A stretch of DNA of 5,290 bases from Oscillospiraceae bacterium (GTDB taxonomy: Bacteria > Bacillota > Clostridia > Oscillospirales > Ruminococcaceae), in assembly GCA_017472375.1 (NCBI GenBank), contig JAFUQL010000310.1:1-5290 (forward strand). Reading direction: 5' to 3'. The first letter of the stretch is position 1. Every line of letters begins with the position of its first letter. Below, one piece after another: positions 1 to 5,290 of the stretch. The position numbers and the translations under genes were made by a program. The notes under the pieces are model-generated. The model did not search any database. It saw nothing but the letters and a program-made list of their open reading frames with translations, and was not told where the DNA came from.

Positions 1-4
1 CGGG

Positions 5-12
5 CATAGAAT
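5..12 (+). promoter_or_regulatory. Possible sporulation sigma-E/sigma-K type -10 box of the cotJ operon
   Basis: The bases CATAGAAT match 7 of 8 positions of the Bacillus subtilis sigma-E -10 consensus CATACAAT, and also begin like the sigma-K box CATA. The -35 element would lie before the window, so only half of the promoter can be seen. A start site near base 19-20 would give a leader of about 95 bases before the coat gene. In B. subtilis the cotJ operon is transcribed by sigma-E, which fits the position. An 8-base match at the edge of a window is weak evidence alone. Confidence 0.4.
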
Positions 13-65
13 GAGGTCGGCGCCGCCCGTGCATGGTTTGCGCCGAATGGGGCAAGCTAACACCG

Positions 66-82
66 GGCCGCGCACTGCGGCC
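66..82 (+). other. Leader hairpin upstream of the cotJ operon
   Basis: GGCCGC (66-71) and GCGGCC (77-82) form a perfect 6-bp stem around a 5-base loop, ending 16 bases before the ribosome-binding site. No T-run follows, so it is not a terminator. A second perfect 7-bp pairing, 17-23 with 40-46, lies further upstream. In GC-rich DNA short perfect stems occur often, so a regulatory role is not established. Confidence 0.25.
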
Positions 83-113
83 GATGAGCGCCGCCAAGAA
101 AGGAGAAACCCCT

Positions 114-494
114 ATGCCGACGAAAGAAACTCTTGCCATGGTCAGCCTGCCCATGCAGGAATACCGCAACCTCTACTGCCCCATGGACGGGCTTGCCCGG
201 GGCACCCTGTTCCAGGAGCTGGAAAAGCCCCTGGAGGTGGAGACGCCTGCCACCCACAAGCTGAAGGGCAAGCGGCTGCCGCTGGAGTTCAGCGCCGTGA
301 ACTTTGCGCTGGACGACCTGCGCCTGTTTCTGGACACTCACCCCGAGGACACCGCCGCGCTGGCGCAGTATCAGGAGCTGCTGACCGAGCGCGCCAAGCT
401 GGCCGACCAGCTGTGCGCGCAGACGGGCATGGTCACCTGGCACTGCCCTGCCGAGGACTGGAACTGGGTCAAGACCCACTTCCCCTGGATGTGA
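114..494 (+). CDS. cotJB: Fused CotJA-CotJB spore-coat protein
   Basis: This 126-residue protein reads as two spore-coat proteins in one chain. Residues about 9-42 resemble CotJA: a PMQEYRNLY stretch followed by the LARGTLFQELEKPL block typical of that family. Residues about 59-126 resemble CotJB: FALDDLRLFLDTHPEDTAAL, a helical middle, then the tryptophan-rich end (W116, W118, W125) with the final FPWM. A short lysine-rich linker (about 43-57) joins them. In Bacillus these are separate genes ahead of cotJC, and the proteins join the inner spore coat. The ATG at 114 was chosen because AAAGGAG (99-105) lies 8 bases before it; an in-frame ATG at 33 lacks such a site. There is no methionine between residues 26 and 106, so CotJB cannot easily be made separately. 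cotJC follows after 15 bases. The family match is by eye but the paired motifs are distinctive. Confidence 0.85.
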   Translation: MPTKETLAMVSLPMQEYRNLYCPMDGLARGTLFQELEKPLEVETPATHKLKGKRLPLEFSAVNFALDDLRLFLDTHPEDTAALAQYQELLTERAKLADQLCAQTGMVTWHCPAEDWNWVKTHFPWM

Positions 495-509
495 CGAGGA
501 GGAACCGTT

Positions 510-1118
510 ATGTGGACTTATGAGAAGCGTTTGCAGTACCCCATCAATATCAAAAACCCGGATGCCCGCGCCGCCAAGGTCATCATCAGCCAGTACGGCG
601 GGCCGGACGGTGAGATCGCCGCCAGCCTGCGCTATCTGAGCCAGCGCTACAGCATGCCCGATGCCGCCAGTGTCGGCCTGCTGACCGACATCGGCACCGA
701 GGAGCTTGCCCACATGGAGATCGTGGGCACGGTGGTGAGCCAGCTCTGCAAGGGCCTGACCATGGACGAGCTGAAAGCCCAGGGTCTGGCCGCCTATGTG
801 GTGGACCACACCGTGGGCATCTGGCCGCAGGCCGCCGGCGGCGTGCCCTTCCAGGCCACCGAGTTCGCCAGCAAGGGCGACGTCCTCACCGACCTGCACG
901 AGGACCTGGCGGCCGAGCAGAAGGCACGCACCACCTACGACAACATCCTGCGCCTTGTGGACGACCCGGACGTGATCGACGTGATGCGCTTCCTGCGCCA
1001 GCGGGAGATCACTCACTACCAGCGCTTTGGTGAGGCACTGGAGCGGGTGAAGGACATGCTGAACGCCCGCAATTTCTACGCCGTCAACCCCAGCTTCGAC
1101 AAACCCCAGCGCGCCTGA
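510..1118 (+). CDS. cotJC: CotJC, manganese-catalase-type spore-coat protein
   Basis: This 202-residue protein belongs to the dimanganese catalase family, which converts hydrogen peroxide to water and oxygen; CotJC members are built into the spore coat. It has the usual CotJC length and the typical opening MWTYEKRLQYPI. The expected metal ligands are all visible: E35 in the PDGEIAAS segment, E65 and H68 in TEELAHME, E136 in DLAAEQKAR, and H169 in REITHYQRF. This ordering (E, ExxH, E, ExxH with E166/H169) matches the four-helix di-metal core, so the protein could be catalytically active. AGGAGG at 497-502 sits 7 bases before the ATG. The gene starts 15 bases after the CotJA-CotJB fusion stop and is followed by a strong terminator, so the two form one operon. 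Coat membership is inferred from family and neighbours; catalase activity is inferred from the ligands. Confidence 0.93.
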   Translation: MWTYEKRLQYPINIKNPDARAAKVIISQYGGPDGEIAASLRYLSQRYSMPDAASVGLLTDIGTEELAHMEIVGTVVSQLCKGLTMDELKAQGLAAYVVDHTVGIWPQAAGGVPFQATEFASKGDVLTDLHEDLAAEQKARTTYDNILRLVDDPDVIDVMRFLRQREITHYQRFGEALERVKDMLNARNFYAVNPSFDKPQRA

Positions 1119-1131
1119 ACCCATCCGGTGC

Positions 1132-1169
1132 ACCGCAGAGCCTGCCGGCTCTGCGGTTTTTTGTTTTTT
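1132..1169 (+). terminator. Rho-independent terminator of the cotJ operon
   Basis: Bases 1132-1142 pair perfectly with 1147-1157 to give an 11-bp GC-rich stem with the tetraloop TGCC. It is followed at once by a T-tract (TTTTTTGTTTTTT, 1157-1169). It begins 14 bases after the cotJC stop codon and separates the coat operon from the downstream vWA/tubulin-like unit. Confidence 0.95.
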
Positions 1170-1179
1170 ATGAAAAAAC

Positions 1180-1240
1180 TGTGTGCAAGATTAGGAAAAT
1201 ACAGCCGATACATTTTTTACCCAGGCGGGCGCTGCACACA
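1180..1240. repeat. Spaced 8-bp inverted repeat in the intergenic region
   Basis: TGTGTGCA (1180-1187) is the exact reverse complement of TGCACACA (1233-1240), 45 bases apart, upstream of the proposed vWA promoter. The arms could be paired half-sites for a regulator or the base of a long weak stem. Each arm also contains the palindrome TGCA. The rest of 1170-1270 shows no reading frame or RNA gene that I can recognise. An 8-base match over this distance could be chance. Confidence 0.25.
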
Positions 1241-1271
1241 AAAGAAGCCGCTGCCTATGCGCAATTGATGA

Positions 1272-1300
1272 TTGTATTGAACAGAAAAATGTAGTAAAAT
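1272..1300 (+). promoter_or_regulatory. Likely housekeeping (sigma-A) promoter for the vWA/tubulin-like operon
   Basis: TTGTAT (1272-1277) and TAAAAT (1295-1300) are separated by exactly 17 bases. The -10 box matches TATAAT at 5 of 6 positions; the -35 box matches TTGACA only in its TTG. The surrounding 1261-1320 is strongly AT-rich compared with the genes on each side. Transcription would start near 1307, leaving a leader of about 80 bases. The box spacing and AT-richness support the call; the weak -35 limits it. Confidence 0.5.
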
Positions 1301-1316
1301 GTTGAAGAAACTATGA

Positions 1317-1372
1317 ACATGGGACAGTCTTTCAATTTTGGCTAGTTTGCCGGTTCGACACCGGTCCAATGT
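1317..1372 (+). other. tRNA-like T-arm and acceptor-like element in the vWA leader
   Basis: Bases 1349-1353 pair with 1361-1365 (one G-T pair) around the 7-base loop TTCGACA, which fits the universal tRNA T-loop pattern TTCGANN. The next seven bases (1366-1372, CCAATGT) pair at 6 of 7 positions with ACATGGG at 1317-1323, like an acceptor stem. The 25 bases between are too few for a D-arm plus anticodon arm, and no standard anticodon stem-loop is seen, so this is not a working tRNA gene. It could be a tRNA remnant, an old integration scar, a tRNA-mimicking leader, or chance. As a plain hairpin it ends 7 bases before the AGGAGG at 1373-1378 and might affect translation. Confidence 0.35.
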
Positions 1373-1378
1373 AGGAGG
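1373..1378 (+). promoter_or_regulatory. Ribosome-binding site that decides the TTG start of the vWA gene
   Basis: AGGAGG is a perfect anti-16S match 8 bases upstream of the TTG at 1387. An in-frame stop (TAG, 1381-1383) lies two codons before that TTG, so no earlier start is possible. The first in-frame ATG (1429) would cut off the basic start of the signal peptide. Confidence 0.88.
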
Positions 1379-1386
1379 GATAGACT

Positions 1387-3759
1387 TTGAAACGAGCGTT
1401 CAGCGCACCCATCCGGCGGCTCACGGCGATGCTTCTCGCCTTTGTCCTGCTGATCCCGGCGCTGTGCGGCACTGCGGTGTTCGCCGATGCGCCGGAGGAT
1501 CCCGGCCGCCGCATCGCGGTGGTGTACGATGACTCCGGCAGTATGATGAACCGGGACGGCAACTGGTATCAGGCCAAGTACGCCATGGAAGTGTTCGCGG
1601 CCATGCTCACGGCCAACGACGAGATGGACATCTTCTGCATGAGCGAGTTTTCCAGTGCATGGTCCAGTGGTCAGACGGTCCACGTCAACGGCAGCATGGA
1701 GCCTCAGCAGCGGGTGGACATCGTCCACGACATGAACACCGAACCCAGCGGTACCCCCTTTGGCAGTGTGGAGGCGGCTTGCAGCTTTCTGGAGCAGGCC
1801 CCCAACGACAAGGAAAAATGGCTGGTGGTGCTGACCGACGGTTCCTTCGCCAGTGCCCCCGGCTCGGTGGGTGACTGGCTGATCCGCCGCTCTGAGGAGC
1901 TGGACATGTCGGTGGTGTATCTGGCCATCGGCGCCTCCGCCGAGACCATCGTGGATCTGCCCGAGGACCGGGTCTATGCCTATGAGGCGGCCAACGCCAA
2001 GGGCATCCTCTCCGGTGTCACCCAGATGGCCAACCAGGTGTTCGACCAGCGCCAGCTGTCCGACACCTACATCCAGCAGGGCCTGGGCGAATTGACCCTG
2101 TCGCTGGACGTCTCCGCCAGCCAGATCATTCTGTTTGCACAGGGCAAGCAGATCGAGGTGGGCACCCTCACCGGCGGCGAGAACGGCGCGTGGGATCCCA
2201 ACGCCCGCACCAACGTAAAATATTCTGAGCTGATGCCCATCGGTTACGAGACGATGTTCGTCACCTTTGACCAGTCGCTGCAGGGCGTTCTGGCCACCTA
2301 TACCCCCATCGGCGGCATCCCGGCGGGTGAGTACAAGGTCCCTGTGTCTGACACCAGCAACGTGCAGGTGTACTACACCCCCAACGTGCGCGCGGCTCTG
2401 GTGCTCACCGACCAGTACGGCACTGTGTACGGCATGGACGGCGACATGGGCCCTCTGTACAGCGGCGACTACCAGGTCACCGTGCAGCTGCTGGACGGCA
2501 TCACCGGCCAGCCGGTGAACTCCGACCTTGCCACCCTGCGCAGTGCCAACGCCATCGTCATCAACAACGGCAACAGCACCGAACTGCTGGATCTGCAGGA
2601 CGGCAGCGGCACCTTCCATCTGGATGCGGGCGATGTGAGCGGCGACATCAGCGCCTACCTGCTGGATGGCCAGACGGTGCAGGGCCGTTTCTCCGCCACA
2701 GTGGAGCAGGCGCCCTTCGACACGGTGCTGTCCTGCACCCTGCCCAATACCATCGACGGCAACGGCAACCACTTTGCCCTCGAGACCATGGACACCGACA
2801 CCCAGGCGCTCACCGTGACGGTGAACTGGCTGGACCCCGAGACCAGCCAGCTCAACCCCCTGAGTGACGAGGCCTGGCAGAGCGGTCAGCTGACGGTGGA
2901 GGTCGCCGGCCGCAGCGAGAACTACGGCGGCTTCTGGGAGAAGCTGCTGTATCGCCTGTACGACTTCCTCTGCACCCCCCGCGACAAAGACATCCGCTGG
3001 ACGGTGGAGATGGGCAGCACCCCCGGTACCTATTTGATCCGCCCTGAATGGAACGGCGATCTGGAGCACACCCTGTGGGGTGCTTTCGATCTGAAGCTGG
3101 CCTTCATCAGTGAGGATGCCAACGCCACCTACAAGGGTCAGGGCGTGTGCACCGCCGGTGTGGCCCCGCTGCCCCTGTCGGCGATCCTGCCGGGCCTGAT
3201 CTTCCCCTATGGCATCGTTCTGCTGCTGCTGATCATTGCCCTCATCCTGTGGCTGCGCAAGAAGCGCCTGCCCCGCGGCATGGTGGCATCCCTTACTTAC
3301 ACCGGCAACGCCGGCAAGACCGGCTTCGCCAACAGCGTGGTCACCCGCAGCCTGAAGATCCAGCGGCATTTCAGCCTGTTCACCGCCGAGAAGGCCACCA
3401 TCACCCTCTCGTCCAACGGCATCCTGCAGGCGGGCAAGCTGGAGATCCGCGCCACCGAGCGCACCCTCAACAACAGCGAGCGCCGCTTCCATGTGCTGAG
3501 CTGGAAGCCCCTGCAGGACATCAACGCCAACCTGAACGGCGGCCCCCTGCCGGTGGATGCTGCGCCGGGCGCCGACAGCAAGGACAAGAAGGGCAGAAAG
3601 AAAAAGAAGAAGGAGCGCCCGCTGAAGCCCAACCTGCAGATCCGCTGCAAGTCCAACGCCGACGGCAACTTCACCAACCCGGGCTCGGTGGTCATCACCA
3701 TCACCCGCGAGAAAAAGAAGCGCGGCAAGAAAAAGAGCGGCCGTTCCAAGCGCCGCTGA
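1387..3759 (+). CDS. Membrane-anchored von Willebrand A (vWA) domain protein
   Basis: This 790-residue protein appears to be exported and held by one membrane segment. Residues 1-33 form a signal peptide: a basic start (KR, RR), a hydrophobic core from about L12, and a probable cut after AVFA (33). A vWA domain spans about 41-215, with every metal-site (MIDAS) element present: D48-S50-S52 in DDSGSM, T123 in SGTPFGS, and D151 in LTDG. Residues about 230-590 look beta-rich, like stacked sandwich domains. A hydrophobic helix (about 599-623) ends in RKKR, the positive-inside signal, placing the vWA outside and residues 624-790 inside. The inner part has a beta-rich domain (about 629-725) and two lysine-rich stretches (732-744 and 774-790). 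No LPxTG sorting motif is seen. Translation starts at TTG. It lies 69 bases before the tubulin-like gene, same strand, no terminator between. MIDAS domains bind protein ligands through a metal ion; the ligand here is unknown. Confidence 0.9.
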   Translation: MKRAFSAPIRRLTAMLLAFVLLIPALCGTAVFADAPEDPGRRIAVVYDDSGSMMNRDGNWYQAKYAMEVFAAMLTANDEMDIFCMSEFSSAWSSGQTVHVNGSMEPQQRVDIVHDMNTEPSGTPFGSVEAACSFLEQAPNDKEKWLVVLTDGSFASAPGSVGDWLIRRSEELDMSVVYLAIGASAETIVDLPEDRVYAYEAANAKGILSGVTQMANQVFDQRQLSDTYIQQGLGELTLSLDVSASQIILFAQGKQIEVGTLTGGENGAWDPNARTNVKYSELMPIGYETMFVTFDQSLQGVLATYTPIGGIPAGEYKVPVSDTSNVQVYYTPNVRAALVLTDQYGTVYGMDGDMGPLYSGDYQVTVQLLDGITGQPVNSDLATLRSANAIVINNGNSTELLDLQDGSGTFHLDAGDVSGDISAYLLDGQTVQGRFSATVEQAPFDTVLSCTLPNTIDGNGNHFALETMDTDTQALTVTVNWLDPETSQLNPLSDEAWQSGQLTVEVAGRSENYGGFWEKLLYRLYDFLCTPRDKDIRWTVEMGSTPGTYLIRPEWNGDLEHTLWGAFDLKLAFISEDANATYKGQGVCTAGVAPLPLSAILPGLIFPYGIVLLLLIIALILWLRKKRLPRGMVASLTYTGNAGKTGFANSVVTRSLKIQRHFSLFTAEKATITLSSNGILQAGKLEIRATERTLNNSERRFHVLSWKPLQDINANLNGGPLPVDAAPGADSKDKKGRKKKKKERPLKPNLQIRCKSNADGNFTNPGSVVITITREKKKRGKKKSGRSKRR

Positions 3760-3828
3760 CCCCTAAGGAACCGAAAGCCTGCACAACTGTGAATCAATAA
3801 AACGATCAAAACGTCAGGAGGATACATT

Positions 3829-5290
3829 ATGTTAGCACCCACTCTCATCGTCGGTCTGGGCGGCACCGGCTGCAAGGTCGTGGCCAAGGTGGCACAGCGC
3901 ACCAGCGAGGAGCAGCGCAAGCGCGTGCGGTTCGTCTGCATCGACACCGATGTGAACGACCTGCGCAAGCTGCGCGAGGCCAACCCCATGATCAAGACCA
4001 TTCAGACCTCTGCCCCCTACAGCGTGGGCGAGTATCTGAACAACAACACCTTCGCCCGGGACACCTGGTTCCCCACCCACCACATCCTGAACGGCAAGAC
4101 CCCCACCGAGGGCGCCGGCCAGGTGCGCGCCATCAGCCGTCTGGCCTTCGATACCTGCATCAGTGAGGGCGCCATGAAGCCCCTTGAGAAGTGCATCGAG
4201 GAGCTGTACCCCCTGAACGGCGAGGCCGTCCAGCAGGCGCTGCGCATCATCGTGGTGTCCAGCCTGGCCGGCGGCACCGGCAGCGGCATCATCCTGCCCG
4301 CCGCCGTGTACATCAAGAGCTACCTGGAGAAGCGCCTGCGCCGCAGCGCCAGCGTGATGCGCGGCTTCCTGCTGCTGCCCGACATCTTCTTCGACGGCAA
4401 GAGCCCCGAGGAGATCAACAACCTGGGCGCCAACGGCTACGCCGCCCTGCGCGAGCTGGATGCCTTCATGCGCCGCGGCGACAGCGTGGGCGAGGGCAGC
4501 GACCGCTTCCGCCGCATGACCCTGAAGATGCCCGACACCAGCACCGGCGAGTATGTGGATTACCAGACCTCGCCCTTCAACTTCTGCTTCCTGTTCGGCG
4601 CCCAGAACACCTCCGACCAGGATCTGAGCAGCTTCTCTGCCTACATGGATCAGGCTGCCAACATCGTCTACGCCCAGTCGGTCAGCGCCCTGAGCGGCCG
4701 CTCCAACTCCAGCGAGGACAACACCATCCTGACCCTGTGCGCCGGCAGCGGCCACAACCGCTTCTGCGGCGCCGGCAGCAGCAGCATGACCTACCCCCGC
4801 AACGACATTGCCCGCTACGCCGCCGTGAGCTGGGCACTGCAGACCATGGGCGGTGAGTGGCAGCGCCTGGACAAGAGCTACCGCGATTACCGCCGCCGCC
4901 AGGAGGAGAAGCGCCGTCTGGATCCCAGCATCGTGGTGCAGACCCTGCCCGACTACTACATGGAGCAGGTCGAGGGCGGCAAGGATTCCTTCCTGAAGAT
5001 GATCTACCGCCAGTCCACCATGCTGGCCGTGGAGGGCGGTCAGGACTATGTGGGCCGCTGGGAGAAGTACATTGAGGCTCTGGACGGGGAGATCACCCGC
5101 GTTCTGGGCAAGCAGGAGGCGCTGGACAGCGGCACCGTCAAGGCCACCCGCGACATCGAGACGCTGGAGGGCGAGGGCGATGTGGAGGAGGCCACCGGCG
5201 CCGCTCTGCAGGCCTACAAGACCGTCCGCGAACTGGAGGAGACCGCCCGCGTGGCGGCCGCCGGCGCCATCAGCAGCTTCACCAACAACG
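3829..5290 (+). CDS. Tubulin/FtsZ-superfamily (tubulin-like) protein, 3' end beyond the window
   Basis: The visible 487 residues start at an ATG with AGGAGG (3816-3821) 7 bases upstream and run open to the window end. The nucleotide-binding signs of the tubulin superfamily appear in order. There is a glycine-rich first loop, VGLGGTGCKV (8-17), after a hydrophobic strand. IDTD (38-41) stands where FtsZ has its NTD. The signature AGGTGSG (147-153) sits after the strand IIVVSS and corresponds to the FtsZ GGGTGTG loop. It differs from true FtsZ in its long insert between these motifs, in lacking recognisable FtsZ wording elsewhere, and in its greater length. It best fits the Pfam-type Tubulin_2 (tubulin-like) group. 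Residues after about 340 are helical and charged, with an acidic run (LEGEGDVEEATG). GTP binding and polymer formation are inferred, not shown. I could not place the catalytic T7-loop acidic residue. It is the likely cytoplasmic partner of the preceding vWA protein. Confidence 0.88.
   Translation, partial: MLAPTLIVGLGGTGCKVVAKVAQRTSEEQRKRVRFVCIDTDVNDLRKLREANPMIKTIQTSAPYSVGEYLNNNTFARDTWFPTHHILNGKTPTEGAGQVRAISRLAFDTCISEGAMKPLEKCIEELYPLNGEAVQQALRIIVVSSLAGGTGSGIILPAAVYIKSYLEKRLRRSASVMRGFLLLPDIFFDGKSPEEINNLGANGYAALRELDAFMRRGDSVGEGSDRFRRMTLKMPDTSTGEYVDYQTSPFNFCFLFGAQNTSDQDLSSFSAYMDQAANIVYAQSVSALSGRSNSSEDNTILTLCAGSGHNRFCGAGSSSMTYPRNDIARYAAVSWALQTMGGEWQRLDKSYRDYRRRQEEKRRLDPSIVVQTLPDYYMEQVEGGKDSFLKMIYRQSTMLAVEGGQDYVGRWEKYIEALDGEITRVLGKQEALDSGTVKATRDIETLEGEGDVEEATGAALQAYKTVRELEETARVAAAGAISSFTNN

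Noticed and set aside
11..523. A forward open frame overlapping the CotJA-CotJB fusion
   Set aside because: It is out of frame with the recognised coat motifs, has no ribosome-binding site, and is P/R/G/A-rich.
57..1133. A 358-codon reverse-strand open frame across the cotJ operon
   Set aside because: It covers two recognisable coat genes and part of the terminator stem in the opposite direction; its composition is that of an antisense shadow.
1163..1179. A second hairpin GTTTTTT-ATG-AAAAAAC after the terminator
   Set aside because: It is an AT-only pairing with a 3-base loop formed by the terminator T-tract and a following A-run; too weak to be a separate structure.
1317..1372. A functional tRNA gene before the vWA gene
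   Set aside because: The element is only 56 bases, lacks a D-arm and a standard anticodon arm, and has one acceptor mismatch. It is kept as a tRNA-like element only.
1342..3492. A 716-codon open frame on the reverse strand
   Set aside because: It lies opposite the vWA gene, whose signal peptide, MIDAS and membrane helix are clear. The reverse translation is rich in H, G, A, V, Q and L without domains, as expected from the complement of GC-rich codons, and has no matching ribosome-binding site.
3147..3800. A 217-codon forward open frame overlapping the end of the vWA gene
   Set aside because: It is the shifted frame of the vWA gene, rich in P, Q, R and H, with no ribosome-binding site; the vWA frame has the membrane helix and basic tail here.
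3832..4755. A 307-codon reverse-strand open frame opposite the tubulin-like gene
   Set aside because: It is a low-complexity A/G/V/H/Q-rich shadow, while the forward frame holds the ordered tubulin-superfamily motifs.
3829..5290. Calling the last gene ftsZ
   Set aside because: The nucleotide loops are shared with FtsZ, but the spacing, length and remaining sequence differ, and the vWA neighbour is not that of a division ftsZ locus.

Overview
The window looks like a chromosomal piece of a fairly GC-rich, spore-lineage Firmicute. The support is the cotJ spore-coat genes, strong AGGAGG ribosome-binding sites 7-8 bases before each start, and a Gram-positive style single-membrane surface protein. 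The strong G/C bias at third codon positions and the overall protein style suggest the Gemmiger/Subdoligranulum/Faecalibacterium side of the Oscillospiraceae, but that placement is inference only.

Layout: bases 1-113 are the leader of a spore-coat operon and include a possible sporulation-sigma -10 box at 5-12. Bases 114-494 encode one polypeptide that joins a CotJA-like N-terminus to a CotJB-like C-terminus. Bases 510-1118 encode CotJC, a manganese-catalase-type protein with a full set of metal ligands. An 11-bp rho-independent terminator (1132-1169) closes this operon. Bases 1170-1386 are AT-rich intergenic DNA with a plausible housekeeping promoter (1272-1300) and a curious element resembling a tRNA T-arm/acceptor just before the next ribosome-binding site.

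The second unit starts at 1387 with a TTG codon. It encodes a 790-residue secreted-then-anchored von Willebrand A (vWA) protein with a complete MIDAS, one membrane segment and a lysine-rich cytoplasmic part. After a 69-base gap comes a tubulin/FtsZ-superfamily protein (3829 to beyond the window end) with recognisable nucleotide-binding loops. Both genes point the same way with no terminator between them.

The most interesting content is this vWA plus tubulin-like pair. It fits, from memory, a poorly characterised membrane-remodelling type system proposed on comparative-genomic grounds. Here the topology suggests an outside-facing vWA sensor or adhesin whose basic cytoplasmic domain could contact a GTP-binding tubulin-like polymer. 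The rest of the operon lies beyond the window, so the full set of components cannot be judged. The four long reverse-strand open frames are shadows of the GC-rich forward genes.
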